Below are positions 15,704 to 26,600 of a DNA stretch of 64,000 bases, one piece after another (positions within the stretch are counted from its first letter, which is position 1; each line of letters opens with the position of its first letter). Source of the stretch: CAYUQT01 sp964596165 (GTDB lineage: Bacteria; Planctomycetota; Phycisphaerae; UBA1845; JAFGLZ01); contig CAZQTW010000010.1 of the NCBI GenBank assembly GCA_964596165.1, forward strand, positions 1-64,000. Reading direction: 5' to 3'. A program made the position numbers and the translations under genes. The notes under the pieces were generated by a model. It searched no databases and had not been told where the DNA came from. It was given only the letters and a program-made list of their open reading frames with translations.

Positions 15704-17218
15704 ATGTCCAACGAAACAGAGAGTCGGTCGGTATCGGCCCTGAGGGGCGCGTTCGCATCGGGGCGTCCCCTGATCTACGTCCAGTCTCCCGAGGAGCAGC
15801 GGGTGATCCGTCTGCTCACATCCACGGCCGACCTCCTTGCCGGTGGCCGCCGCCCGCTTTACGTGTGGCGGGCAACCGAAGGGGTATCATGCGACGGTCG
15901 GGTTGTCCATGCGGATCTGGCGTCTCCGCGTGCGGTGCTCGATTGGATCATCCATCGGCCTGAGGCCGCGATTGTCCTGCTGTGCGACTTGCATGAATTC
16001 ATGCGGGACTCGGCCGAGGTCCGACGGCGGCTTCGCGACCTTTACTACGCCTGTCTGAACACGACGAAGTGCGCGGTGATCTGCTCGCCGGTCCGGTGCG
16101 TTCCCGAGGACATCAGTCGGGAGCTGGTCTTCCTGCGCTTGCCTTTGCCGGACGAGGTGGAGCTTCGCGATCTGCTCAATGAGGAAACGGCGCGGTTTCG
16201 CGACGGCGGCGGAACCGTGGCGCTGAAGGACGAAGACCTCTTCCAGATCGTTCGGGCGATGCAGGGGATGACATACAACGAGGCCCGGCATGCCCTGCGT
16301 CGGGCGGTCGTGTCCGGCGGCAACCGGTTGGATCTCGCGAGTACGGGTCCGATCCTCGAGGAGAAACGTCAGCTTGTCCGCCAGACCGGTTTTCTCGAGT
16401 ATGTTCCGGAAACGGCGGGCATCGACCAGATCGGAGGGGCCGAGAATCTCAAGAGGTGGCTTCTTCAGCGGCGGGAACTGTTCGCCAGCCGTGACAGCCT
16501 CAACACGGAGATCGTGCCGAAAGGCATTCTGCTCATGGGCGTGAGCGGATGCGGCAAGAGCCTGACCGCTCGCATTACCGCGCGGGTTTTCGGTCTGCCT
16601 CTCTATCGGATGGCCATGGTGCAGGTCTTTCGCGAGGGCATCGACAAGGCCGAGGGCATGTTCGCCGAGGCGTGCGGGCTGATGGAGGAGATCGCGCCCG
16701 CCGTCGTCTGGTTCGACGAAATCGAGGCGAACATCAGCCAGCACGAGGCCGACACGACCGGTGCGTTGGATCGGATCTTCGGCTTCTTTCTGACCTGGAT
16801 GCAGGAGAAGCCCGCCGGTCTGTTTATTGCGGCCACCGCCAACCGAATCGATTTGTTGCCCGCCGAGATGATCCGGAAGGGACGGTTCGATCAGATTTTC
16901 TTCCTCGACTTGCCCGATCGTCCCGAGCGCAAAGAGATTTTCGAGATCCACCTTCGGAAGCGCGGCATCGACCCGGCCGGCATTCCGCTGGACCTAGTCA
17001 CCGAGCGCACGGAAGGGTGGAACGGTGCCGAGATCGAACAGTGCGTCATCGCCGCGATGGTGGCCGCCCGGCTCGACCAGCGTTCGCTCAACGATCGGGA
17101 TCTTTTGGGGGCGTTGCATGAGATCGTCCCGATCAGCAAGACGATGAAGGAACAGGTCAACCACATCCGCGGGTGGGCGTTTGAACGTGCGGTGCGAGCG
17201 TCGCCGCGACGGTCTTGA
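15704..17218 (+). CDS. Ycf46-like AAA+ ATPase
   Basis: 504 residues. Residues ~1-230 are the Ycf46-type N-terminal region (FASGRPLIYVQSPEEQRVIR; YVWRATEGV; AIVLLCDLHEFM). Residues ~240-480 are the AAA+ module: Walker A GVSGCGKSLTAR (279-290), Walker B VVWFDEIE (334-341), sensor AATANRIDLLP, arginine-finger region MIRKGRFDQIFFLDLP. Ycf46 proteins occur in cyanobacteria, plastids and scattered bacteria; in cyanobacteria one has been linked to inorganic-carbon use, but the general role is unknown. The gene converges with the SurA-like gene, 8 bases apart. No partner is encoded beside it, so its client cannot be guessed. Confidence 0.88.
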   Translation: MSNETESRSVSALRGAFASGRPLIYVQSPEEQRVIRLLTSTADLLAGGRRPLYVWRATEGVSCDGRVVHADLASPRAVLDWIIHRPEAAIVLLCDLHEFMRDSAEVRRRLRDLYYACLNTTKCAVICSPVRCVPEDISRELVFLRLPLPDEVELRDLLNEETARFRDGGGTVALKDEDLFQIVRAMQGMTYNEARHALRRAVVSGGNRLDLASTGPILEEKRQLVRQTGFLEYVPETAGIDQIGGAENLKRWLLQRRELFASRDSLNTEIVPKGILLMGVSGCGKSLTARITARVFGLPLYRMAMVQVFREGIDKAEGMFAEACGLMEEIAPAVVWFDEIEANISQHEADTTGALDRIFGFFLTWMQEKPAGLFIAATANRIDLLPAEMIRKGRFDQIFFLDLPDRPERKEIFEIHLRKRGIDPAGIPLDLVTERTEGWNGAEIEQCVIAAMVAARLDQRSLNDRDLLGALHEIVPISKTMKEQVNHIRGWAFERAVRASPRRS

Positions 17219-17226
17219 TTGCGGGA

Positions 17227-18591
17227 CTACCGTTCCGGCAGGTCCAACTTGTAGTCGTACTCTTGTCCGGGCTGCTTCGGGGCCGCGTCGGAAAGGGCCT
17301 TAAAGAAACCGGGCACGTCGCTGATCGCCGCATTGCGCCGCAGCTTGTTCAGGAACTCGGCTTCCAGCTTGTCCCGTTGTTCCTTGACGAGTTTTTTCTC
17401 GATGATCGGTTGGGCCTCGACGAAGGACATAACCCGTCGCTCGAATCGTTGACCGGCTTTGACCACAAACAGGCCGTCATCCGTTCGCACGATGTCGCTA
17501 ATCTCACCCGATTTGAGCCGGAACAGCGCTTCGGCGACTTCGGTCCATCGTCCCGTCAGACCGCCCGGAGAGATGAAGCCCCACGCGCCGCCCTTGGCGG
17601 CGTTGGGTCCTCGTGAGTAGCTGCGGGCCACGGCCTCGAAGGAAATGCCGCTTTTGATCTCCTGCATTGCCTTGTCCATGTGCTGTTGCGCCGCCCGGCG
17701 TGCCTCCAATCGGCGGGGACCGCTCACTTTGGCCCACATCGCCTGGCGGTCTTCATTCGGTGTGCCCTCGAGGAACGCCCAATAGGGCACGTCAATCAGA
17801 AACATTTCCACGCGCAGTTCCTCGGTGAACTCCTCCGGATGGCTCTGGTAATACTTCCAGAGTTCCTGTCGCACGGGCGAGCGCAGGAGCGGAAGGAACT
17901 TGTCATTCAGATACCTCCTCACGAGCAGTTCGCGGCGGATTCGCTTGCGGACATCCTCGCGTTTTTCGCCGTTGGCCTCCAACCACGCCTCGTATCGCGA
18001 CAGCCGCCCACCGAACTCGGTATTGATCCGGTTCTGCTCGGTTTGGTCGACCGCTTTCTTGATGGCGGCCTCCATGTCGTCGGTGACTTCCTTTTTCGCC
18101 TCACCGTAGGCGAGGATCTGATCGACGTTCATGACCGTGCGGACCATGAGTTTGTTGCCCAGGAATCGCCGGTACTCGGACGGCGCCATCTCCTTGGAGG
18201 CCTTGATCAACTCGTCACGGATGGGGTCGAGGATCTCTTTGACGGTGATGACCTCATCGTTGACCATGAGGATGGGCGTTTCGATGGTGTCGGTGGCCCC
18301 TCGGCGAGTAGCGGTCTTTCCGGGGAGCGTGGTGGGCTTGGGTGCCGACCAATCCCTTCGGGTCACCGGCGCGGAGGCGGTTTGCGTGGAAGCAGGCCGC
18401 GACGCAGCCTCGTCGGCACCGCCCCTGTATTCCGCGTCGGGCGCGGTCCGGGACGACTTGCCGGCCTTGGACGCACCGGCCGGGGAGTCCTTTTTCCACC
18501 AATCCCAACGAAAGCCCTTGACGTCGCGGCATCCGCTGAGCAGCAGCGGAACGGTCCATACCAGCAAGAGTGTCAGGCGAATCACCTTCAT
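17227..18591 (-). CDS. SurA/PrsA-like peptidylprolyl isomerase lipoprotein
   Basis: About 454 residues. Start at 18591, where MKVIRLTLLLVWTVPLLLSG C forms a lipoprotein signal with lipobox LLSGC; no strong ribosome site is visible. A low-complexity Ser/Ala/Thr linker (residues ~30-95) is followed by a SurA_N-like helical chaperone part (ILMVNDEVITVKEILDPIRD ... WKYYQSHPEEFTEELRVEMF) and a parvulin domain (RSYSRGPNAAKGGAWGFISP, TDDGLFVVKAGQRFE; residues ~315-405). Role: folding of exported proteins in the periplasm. It follows mfd by 63 bases on the same strand and may be co-transcribed. Confidence 0.85.
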   Translation of the reverse strand: MKVIRLTLLLVWTVPLLLSGCRDVKGFRWDWWKKDSPAGASKAGKSSRTAPDAEYRGGADEAASRPASTQTASAPVTRRDWSAPKPTTLPGKTATRRGATDTIETPILMVNDEVITVKEILDPIRDELIKASKEMAPSEYRRFLGNKLMVRTVMNVDQILAYGEAKKEVTDDMEAAIKKAVDQTEQNRINTEFGGRLSRYEAWLEANGEKREDVRKRIRRELLVRRYLNDKFLPLLRSPVRQELWKYYQSHPEEFTEELRVEMFLIDVPYWAFLEGTPNEDRQAMWAKVSGPRRLEARRAAQQHMDKAMQEIKSGISFEAVARSYSRGPNAAKGGAWGFISPGGLTGRWTEVAEALFRLKSGEISDIVRTDDGLFVVKAGQRFERRVMSFVEAQPIIEKKLVKEQRDKLEAEFLNKLRRNAAISDVPGFFKALSDAAPKQPGQEYDYKLDLPER

Positions 18592-18654
18592 ATACCACGT
18601 GATGGGTGGGTTACTGCACGAGCAGTCGTCCACCCTTGAGGCAACGACTCCGAT

Positions 18655-21600
18655 TCAGGCCACGCTCGATTGCGCCGGCTCCCTCTTCAATAGTCTTAGC
18701 AGGATAGTCAACATCGTCGGCATCTCCAAGTACCTCGGAGGCAATCGCCAGTGTAGCGTACGATTGTCCGGCATCCTGACCGTACCCGTCGCCCCTTGAA
18801 ACAGGGTGTTCATCATGCCCATATGTTCCACGGTGAAGATCAGGTCCGGCGGCTTTTTCATGATTGACCGGATGCGCCAGGGTTGAGCCAGGACGCGGAT
18901 TTCGGCCTGGTCGAGCAATGTTTGCACTTCGCGAGGGTACTTGCCGAAGGCATCGACGAGATCGGTCCGGAGCTGATTCAACTCCTCGACCGTCCGGCAG
19001 CGGACCAACCGCCGGTAGATCTCCATCCGCTGGCGTTCGCCGGTCACATAGGCGCGCGGGATGTGAGCGGACACATCCAATTCCAGATGGACCGGGCGAA
19101 ACGCATCGATTTCCTCGCCTCGCAATCGCCGCACGGCCCGGTCGAGCAATTGGCAGTACATTTCGTATCCGACGGCCGCGATATGCCCGCTTTGCTCTGC
19201 TCCGAGGAGATTGCCCGCCCCTCGAATCTCCAAGTCTCGCATGGCGATGCGAAAGCCGGCGCCCAGCTCGGAGTACTCTTCGATGGCCTTCAGACGGCGA
19301 GCGGCGCCCGGCGTCACCGTGCGATGGGGGCGAAGCAGGAGATAGCAGTAGGCCCGATGCTTGTACCGCCCCACCCGCCCGCGAAGCTGATGAAGATCGG
19401 CCAGGCCGAAGCGGTCCGCGATATCGATGAAGATCGTGTTGACGTTGGGGATGTCGATGCCGCTTTCGATGATCGTCGTGCAGACGAGGACGTCGGCCTC
19501 GTGGCGGACGAACTTGAGCATGACGGCTTCCAGCTCGTGTTCATCCATTTGGCCGTGCCCGACGACGACTCTCGCCTCCGGGACGATTTCCTTGATCACC
19601 CCCGCCACGGACCGGATGTCGTGCACCAGATTGTGCACAAAGTAGACCTGTCCGTCGCGGTTCATCTCTCGCAGGATTGCCTCGCGGATGATCTGCCGAT
19701 CGAACATGCGGACCTGCGTAACGATGCTGCGACGGTCCATCGGCGGCGTCGCCAGCGAGCTGATGTCGCGAAGCCCCAGCATGCTCATATGCAGTGTCCG
19801 AGGGATGGGCGTGGCCGTCATCGTCAACACGTCGACCGTGGCCCGCATGTGCTTGAGGCGCTCCTTATGCTCGACGCCGAACCGCTGCTCCTCGTCGATG
19901 ACGACCAGCCCGAGATCGGCGAACGACACGTCCTTGCTCAACAGCCGGTGCGTACCGATGAGGATGTCGACGTGGCCCTTTCGGGTCCGTTGAATGATGT
20001 CCTTTTGCTCGGCCGGACTACGGAACCGGCTCAGCGATTCGATCGTGAACGGGTAGTCGGCCATTCGTTCGCGGAAGGTTTGATAGTGCTGTTCGGCCAG
20101 GACCGTGGTCGGGACGAGGACGGCGACCTGCTTGCCGTACTCGACGCACTTGAACGCCGCCCGCATGGCCAGCTCGGTTTTGCCGTAGCCGACGTCGCCG
20201 CAGAGCAGCCGATCCATGGGGCGAGGGCGCGACATGTCGGTCTTGATCTCGCGAGCGGCGATGATCTGGTCTTCGGTCTCGGTGTAGATGAAGGACCCCT
20301 CGAACTCTCGGAGCCATGGGGTGTCGGCGGGGAAGGCGGTGCCCTCCTGACTCTGTCGCAAGGCCTGGACGCGAAGCAGCTCGCCGGCCATATCGTTGAC
20401 CGCCTCGGCGACCTTTTCGGTGGTCTTTTGCCACCGCGTGCCGCCGAGCTTTGAGAGGGGTGGCCGGCTGGGGCCCGAACCGACGTACTTCTGCACCAGG
20501 TCGATTTGTGAGACGGGGACGTGAACGACGGCCTGTTCGGCGAACTGGAGCGTCAGGTACTCCTCGTTCTTGCCGGTGTCGCCCTTCCGCATGGTTTTCA
20601 TGCCGACGAACCTGGCGATGCCGTGGCTGACATGCACCACCAGATCGCCGGGCTGAAGGTCGGTCCACGTGTCGATGGGCCGGCCGGTCATTGCTCGGCG
20701 GATGCGACGTCGTTGACGGTAGCGCCCGAAGACCTCGTGGTGGCCGACGACCACCGTTCGCCGGTTACCCGATTGCCAACAGAAGCCGTGATGGATGAGG
20801 CCGACGTCGAGGTGCAGCGAGGGCGGCATCTCTCTGCCAGCCTCGCGGATCATCTCCGCCAAACGGATACGTTCCGGCTCGTTGTCGCAGTAGACGTGGA
20901 CGGCATGGGTTTGCGCCAAGTTGCACAATTCGGCGACCGCCTCATCGGCCTTGGCCTCGAAGCGCTGGACACTCTCGACCTGGAAGCGAAAGGTCTCGCT
21001 CTCCGGCGTTGGGGCAAAACGCGACAGGTGAACCTGCCCGAAATCGCCGGCGTGCCGGAAGACGGCCTCAACGGGGAACATGCCCTCGGGGTGGTCCAGG
21101 CGATTCAAGAAGGTCCGGCCCAGTTCCTGGACCTCGGCCGGTTCGGCGACGGCGATGAGGGTGTCCGGAGGCAAGTAGCTGAACAGACTCGTGGTTTGAT
21201 CCGTGCGAAGCGGTCCGGCGGGGGAGGGCGTTTCCGCCGACAATGGTGGCCGATTGCCCCCCTGCCGCTCGGGCGGGATCGACACTGTCGACAGTCCGGG
21301 GAGGCGGACGACGTCGAGTGGCCGCATGCTTCGCTGGCTGGACACTTCAAATTGGCGGATGGACTCGATCCGGTCGCCGAAGAACTCGATTCGAACGGGA
21401 TCGATGTCGCCCGGCGGAAAGACGTCGACGATGCCGCCGCGGACGGCGAAATCGCCCGGTGATTCGACCATGTCGAGCCGCTCGTAGCCGTGGTCTACCA
21501 GCCAGGCGACCAGTGCCCGAGGATCCCGCTGTTCCCGAGCGGAGATTGCCAGACTGTTGGCCTCGAGGGCTGCGGCCGTGGGAACCGGCTGCATGATGCC

Positions 21601-21984
21601 CTGGACTGATGCGACGACGATTGCCGGCGCCGGCCCGTCGGCACTGGGGAATTGGCCCCGGTGATCGCGGAGCAGCGAGCAGATCCGCAACCGCTCCGCG
21701 GCGATCTCATTGCCGGCGGGACCTTCGCCGGGCAGTGCCTCCCACGCGGCGAACAATTCGCTGGTCCAGCCGGTGGCCAGTTCGATGTCGTCTCTCGCCT
21801 CGTCGGCCTCTTCAAGATGGGCGGCGATATAGAGGAGTGGACGTTTCAGGCACCGGGCGATCAAGCCGGCCAGGATGGGTACGGAGGACCCCCATAGTCC
21901 GACGGCCGAACATACCCCCCTCTCCGCTTGCAGCCTTCGGACCAGCCCGTCAAACACTTCGTCTCGGGTGATCCAGTCGACCAC
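18655..21984 (-). CDS. mfd: Transcription-repair coupling factor Mfd
   Basis: 1109 residues, full family length. GTG start at 21984 with GAGG upstream. UvrB-like part at the N-terminus (ESPGDFAVRGGIVDVFPPGD), RNA-polymerase-interacting domain near residues 440-500 (DLQPGDLVVHVSHGIARFVG), then the RecG-like helicase: Walker A GDVGYGKTELAMRAAF, DEEQ box VVIDEEQRFGVEHKERL, TMTATPIPRTL, ESGIDIPNVNT and the TRG motif (HQLRGRVGRYKHRAYCYLL). A C-terminal TRCF domain ends the protein. Mfd removes stalled RNA polymerase at lesions and recruits UvrA. It follows a GNAT gene by 24 bases and precedes the SurA-like gene. Confidence 0.97.
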   Translation of the reverse strand: MVDWITRDEVFDGLVRRLQAERGVCSAVGLWGSSVPILAGLIARCLKRPLLYIAAHLEEADEARDDIELATGWTSELFAAWEALPGEGPAGNEIAAERLRICSLLRDHRGQFPSADGPAPAIVVASVQGIMQPVPTAAALEANSLAISAREQRDPRALVAWLVDHGYERLDMVESPGDFAVRGGIVDVFPPGDIDPVRIEFFGDRIESIRQFEVSSQRSMRPLDVVRLPGLSTVSIPPERQGGNRPPLSAETPSPAGPLRTDQTTSLFSYLPPDTLIAVAEPAEVQELGRTFLNRLDHPEGMFPVEAVFRHAGDFGQVHLSRFAPTPESETFRFQVESVQRFEAKADEAVAELCNLAQTHAVHVYCDNEPERIRLAEMIREAGREMPPSLHLDVGLIHHGFCWQSGNRRTVVVGHHEVFGRYRQRRRIRRAMTGRPIDTWTDLQPGDLVVHVSHGIARFVGMKTMRKGDTGKNEEYLTLQFAEQAVVHVPVSQIDLVQKYVGSGPSRPPLSKLGGTRWQKTTEKVAEAVNDMAGELLRVQALRQSQEGTAFPADTPWLREFEGSFIYTETEDQIIAAREIKTDMSRPRPMDRLLCGDVGYGKTELAMRAAFKCVEYGKQVAVLVPTTVLAEQHYQTFRERMADYPFTIESLSRFRSPAEQKDIIQRTRKGHVDILIGTHRLLSKDVSFADLGLVVIDEEQRFGVEHKERLKHMRATVDVLTMTATPIPRTLHMSMLGLRDISSLATPPMDRRSIVTQVRMFDRQIIREAILREMNRDGQVYFVHNLVHDIRSVAGVIKEIVPEARVVVGHGQMDEHELEAVMLKFVRHEADVLVCTTIIESGIDIPNVNTIFIDIADRFGLADLHQLRGRVGRYKHRAYCYLLLRPHRTVTPGAARRLKAIEEYSELGAGFRIAMRDLEIRGAGNLLGAEQSGHIAAVGYEMYCQLLDRAVRRLRGEEIDAFRPVHLELDVSAHIPRAYVTGERQRMEIYRRLVRCRTVEELNQLRTDLVDAFGKYPREVQTLLDQAEIRVLAQPWRIRSIMKKPPDLIFTVEHMGMMNTLFQGATGTVRMPDNRTLHWRLPPRYLEMPTMLTILLRLLKREPAQSSVA

Positions 21985-22008
21985 CAGGTCAACACCTCAA
22001 CGGGTATG

Positions 22009-22605
22009 TTACAACATCTTGACCATGACGTCGACGGAGCCGGCAAACGTATCGAACTGTTTGACGGTCATGTAACCGTGCCGCAGATACAGCTGTTTGG
22101 GTTGGCCGTTGCTGTCGGCCTCGAGATAGACCTTGGTCAGGTTGCAGGCAAGGGCGTGGTGATCGACGCGCTTCAGCAAGGCGCTGCCGTAGCCGCGGCG
22201 GAAGGCGGCGGGGCGCGTGCCCAGGATGGTCAGCCGAAGGTGCTCGGGTCGCAACGGCGAGTTTCGTCTAAAGTCCTGGTCGAGCCGCATCAGCAAGCGT
22301 ATTCGATGCCATCCGAGCCGCCAGACGAGGGGAAGCCCACCGAGCAGTTCGCGCCAGAGCGGCGGCTCGCGGCCGGGCCCCTGACAGACAGCCACGCTGG
22401 CCAGCCCCTTTTCGTCGCGTATGCCCATGACGATCGAGCCGGGGTTCCTCAGGAGCAACGGCACCCACATCTCGTAGAGTGCGCGAAGGTGCCGCGGACC
22501 CAGTCCCAGGACCTCGCGTGCGGCACGGTCGACGGAGAACGCGTCGGCTAGAACATCGTAGGCCTCGGAGAGATCCTTGATGACCTCGACCTTTGGTTCG
22601 GACAC
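22009..22605 (-). CDS. GNAT-family acetyltransferase
   Basis: 198 residues, GTG start with GAGGTC eight bases upstream. The acetyl-CoA-binding segment is LTILGTRPAAFRRGYGSALL (motif A, residues ~128-147), followed by YLEADSNGQPKQLYLRHGYM (motif B, with the usual 'N-x-x-x-x-x-L-Y-x-x-x-G-Y'). The N-terminal half is less typical (DVLADAFSVDRAAREVLGLG). The substrate is unknown. It is the first gene of a likely GNAT-mfd-SurA-like run on the minus strand. Confidence 0.82.
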   Translation of the reverse strand: MSEPKVEVIKDLSEAYDVLADAFSVDRAAREVLGLGPRHLRALYEMWVPLLLRNPGSIVMGIRDEKGLASVAVCQGPGREPPLWRELLGGLPLVWRLGWHRIRLLMRLDQDFRRNSPLRPEHLRLTILGTRPAAFRRGYGSALLKRVDHHALACNLTKVYLEADSNGQPKQLYLRHGYMTVKQFDTFAGSVDVMVKML

Positions 22606-22781
22606 TTCAGTGACCTCACGGAACGTACAAGCTTGGAGGCTAAGTATACCCGCTCCGGTAAACAGAGGAATACTAAGTACCTGTCCGTGTCGCTCCGTGG
22701 CACAAGAGATGACGGCCAGATGTTTCGCTGGTTTCAGGCGAATGGATGATCGTAACCAAGCTGAAGGCTGGTTGGACCCAC

Positions 22782-23480
22782 CTACGTCGCTTCCCTGGTT
22801 GGGACGGAATCATTATTCACGGATGTCGCCGCCATCTGTGCCTTCTCCGTCAGACCCCTCGGGACTCGGGTCATTTCGAGCCTGAGCAGTGTCAAACGGA
22901 GGTGCACGTACATGACCACGGCCGCCACGACGGCGATGAGGAGAAAGGCGTACGCCGTTACCGGCGGTTTGCCCTCCACAACCGGGTAGAGGGCATTGAC
23001 ATACGCCCCACAGACCAAACAGGCCACCAAGACGAAGGCACGGTACTCCTTTCGGGCTCGCTGATCGATTACCCCGGCGTCGGACAGCGATGCGGACTTG
23101 GAATACCACTCCGGCAGAGTCATCGCGTGGGGTACCCAGAACGAAGCCGCAAGGATCACATACAGAACGGACTGATCCAGCACCTGGCGGTAAGCTATCC
23201 AGTACGCGCTCATCATGAACACGGACAGCAAGGTGTAGAATCCCAGGGACTCCCCGCGATTGACGGCACAGAAGAGGAGAACGGCCAGCAGGAATTGGCA
23301 TGCCGCGACAACAACGTCGCAGGTCTTGCCGGCACGAACAAACAAAGGCACAAGCAGGAGCGGAAGGAATATCGAAACGGCGAGAACCAAGAGAGTGCGC
23401 AGCAAGCGAACGGCGGCAAATCGTCTGATCGAAGCGGGGTCCATAGGTCTTCCGTCCTGGATGCGTCTTTCGCTATTCAT
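22782..23480 (-). CDS. Multi-pass membrane protein of unknown function
   Basis: About 232 residues from the ATG at 23480, which has a GAGGAG site six bases upstream. Six or so hydrophobic segments can be seen (LLRTLLVLAVSIFLPLLLVP; VVAACQFLLAVLLFCAV; LGFYTLLSVFMMSAYWIAYR; VLYVILAASFWVPHAM; AFVLVACLVCGAYVNALYPV; TAYAFLLIAVVAAVVMYVHL). Both ends are basic or polar. I do not recognise the family. It is 176 bases upstream of the GNAT gene and 182 downstream of the giant BlaR1-like gene, all on the minus strand. Confidence 0.75.
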   Translation of the reverse strand: MNSERRIQDGRPMDPASIRRFAAVRLLRTLLVLAVSIFLPLLLVPLFVRAGKTCDVVVAACQFLLAVLLFCAVNRGESLGFYTLLSVFMMSAYWIAYRQVLDQSVLYVILAASFWVPHAMTLPEWYSKSASLSDAGVIDQRARKEYRAFVLVACLVCGAYVNALYPVVEGKPPVTAYAFLLIAVVAAVVMYVHLRLTLLRLEMTRVPRGLTEKAQMAATSVNNDSVPTREAT

Positions 23481-23662
23481 GTCGGCTCCTCGAAGAATGG
23501 GGTTTGCTTCCTGTTGACTGATTGCTGCCCATACGCCTGCATCGAGTCCTACAGTACCGTGCGCAGTCCGCACATCTGAGCTATGGGGCGGTCTTCCATC
23601 CCTACCACAACCATCTTTCCAGCGAAGGCGTCCGGATCCATGTCGAGCCTGAGCGACGGCGC

Positions 23663-26600
23663 CTAATCCGGCCGGCCGGCCAGCGCCTCTTCGACGGCCG
23701 GCCTGACCTGATCGACCTTCAACCGGCTCGCGAGGATCTTGCCGTCCGGGCCGATGAGGAAGATCGGTGGAAGATCGCTCCAGGCCGAGAAATCGCACCC
23801 GAGACCGTAGTCGACCTGGAGTCTTTCGGCCACGTCGAGGTCCGCACCGCAACGAATCCAGCGGACGGGTTCCGAGCTGTCAAGATCCTGGAACATCCTG
23901 GGCATAAAGGCTTCCACCATCACGAACCTCGCATGCATGGTTTCGTCGCCGAGATAGGCCCTCGTGACGTTCACCCCAAGCATCACGAATCGCTTGTTTC
24001 CTGCGAAGTGTTGAGCCACACGATCGAGTTCCTGCCCCTCCTTGGAATCGAGCGAGAACACATAGAAGAACACTGCAACCCACCGGCCACGAAGATCGGT
24101 GAGGCTGAGTTGTTTGCCCTCCGAGGTCACGAGGTCGAGAGGCGGCGCAACATCGCCGGGCTTCAGTTGCCCGATCGGCGTCGGCGAGAGTGTTCCAAGG
24201 TCCAGCGGTTCGTCGCTCCGACCGCTCGGAATATCCGGAACCGCGAACGTGTGCCGAATACGAGCGGCTTCCGTCATCTTCTTCGCCATGCCCTCAGGCT
24301 TCCTCCAGACATGGAGGTTCAACACGTAGGCGCCTCCCGGAACGTCCTCCGCGCGGAATGTCCCATCGGGGTTGACCCGCACGATACGCCCAAGCGACGC
24401 CTTGCGCCACACCTTGCCCTCCGCGGAAGTGAGCCAGGCCCACCACCATTCGTCTTGGGCCTTCCAGCCCTTCCGCCTGACCTCATCAGGCATCGGTGGC
24501 CTCGGCCGCAGCAAGCTCAGCCGGTTGAACTCCGACTCCCACTTGATGTCCTGGCCGACCGTGCATCCGGCCGGCAATGCGATCCGACCCACAACGGGAC
24601 GGCCCGTACCCCCGATCGCCATTTGAGCGGTCTGTCCGGAGACGACGTCCACGAAGCCCTCATATGTGGTACGGTCATTGGACTCTGAGTCCTTCGTTTC
24701 GAGGGTGATGGAGCCCAATCCTGGAAAGACCCTCTCCAACACAAACCGACCCTTGGTATCCGTCGTGGCCGTGCATTCATGGAGAATCTGTGGCGTGTCG
24801 GGGACTGCCGCGCTCAGCAACATGAGCTCGACCTGCATGCCGATACCCGGTTTCGAGCCGATGCGAACAGTGCCTTCGACTCGTCCCCAAGGCCGCAGCG
24901 AAAGGCCCTCCCCAGTCGCCGCTTGCCGGGTCGACGCCAACGCCCAACCTTGTTCGTGAAGGACAACCAAACCGCAGGGCTTATCGGGCGATGCGAAGGA
25001 GTACCGTCCGTCGTCGCCCGTTCGGACGTATCGGTGCTCGCTGTTCGCCAAGAACGACGAAAGCTGCCGGTTCTCGACCCAGACGGGCGAACAGGGATCC
25101 GCCAGCACAACAACGGCCTTGTTCAGCAGCCGGCCGTCGGGATCTTTGACCGTGCCGGTCAAACGTGGAGCCTTGGTCAGCTTCACGTCGTAGGTTACGT
25201 TCTCCTCGTCCACATTGAACTCGCGGGAGGTGAATGCCCCATAGTCTTGCGCTTCAATGCGAAAACGGGTTGGCCCCTCATGCGAGACGTACCGGCCGGA
25301 CGTGATGCTGAACTGGCCCGCGCTCACTCTCACGGTTCTCTCGGACTGCCAGAAGAGGGCGCTGAGGCCCCCTTCCGCAGTGTCCGGCAAGATTTTGAAG
25401 GCCGGAATGGGCTCGCCGGTCTCGGCGTCCCGGACCGTGCCGGTGATCGTCAGCGGGCGGTGTAGTGTGATTAGATGTTCGGCGTCCGCCGGCGTCAGGC
25501 GTTTCTCCATTTTGCAGTAACTGACCGAAATGAAGTTGAACTCGACCTCGTCCGCCGGCGCGTCCTTCCAGACGAACCGTCCCTGCTCGTCGACGCGTGG
25601 ATGCTCCAATATGAAGCGGTAGCCGCGCCACGCTCCGGCGATAACTCCGCAACCAGGGACCACTTCGCCCTTCTTGTTGACGATGCGGCCACGAAGGGTG
25701 TGCCCCGGACCGAGGCGAAACTCCAGTGCATCCGCCGGCGGCGGAACCGCCAGCTCCTTCAGTTCGGGGGCGTATCCGGAGGCCTGGACGATCACGATGA
25801 TCCGACCCGACTTGGGACAGCCCACGGAGAAGTGGCCTTCGATGTCCGTCTGCGTCTTGGCGTATTCCTCTGTGTCGGTCGGCACGCCCGCGGTCGCCGT
25901 TTCGACGCCAGGTTCAAGTACGTGAACTTGCGCCTCGTATACGGGGCGCGCGTGCAGATCGAGAACCCTGCCGGTCAGGGCAGGGGTCGCGATCTTCGGC
26001 TTGGGACCTGCCGGCTGTGTCGCCACGGGTGCCTCAGCAGGCGTCGTTTCGCCACTGGTTGCGGCAGGCGAGGCTTCGCCTTCGGCCATCGGGCGGGACG
26101 ATGTCCCGGCGGCGACCCGCTCCAGGGCAAAATCGCATGTCTGTTCCTGTTCACTCGACTTCAGCTTGGGCGAGACCGCCGGTTTGTAGCCCTCGGCTTC
26201 GATCCGAACCCGATACTCCGACGCCGGGTACCAGAAGTCGACGGAGTACTTGCCGCCGCCGAAGATCTTGCCTTGCGTTTCCCAGCCACCCGGCGAGTAG
26301 GGCCTCGTCGTGCTGCGTTTCACCTGGAACCTCGAGATGGGTTGCCTCGTCTGGGCGTCGAGGACGGTGCCGCGCACAATGGCCGTCCGGGCCAGCGTGA
26401 TAACGTGCCCCTCTTTTGACGGGGCAAGGCTGTAGTCAAACCGTGTTTGGTATCCGTCCTTGCCCACATAGAAACCCACCGCGTCGGCCGGGGCATTGTT
26501 CCACGAGAACCGCCCATCGGCGTCGGTTTTCAGGCTGACGATGTGAAAGTCCAAGCCGCGCCATCTGCTGGGGGAAACACTGACGCCCTTCAGCGGTTTG

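Noticed and set aside
18883..20454. A 523-codon open frame on the plus strand
   Set aside because: It lies wholly antisense to mfd, has no ribosome-binding site or family motif, and is explained by high third-position G+C of mfd.
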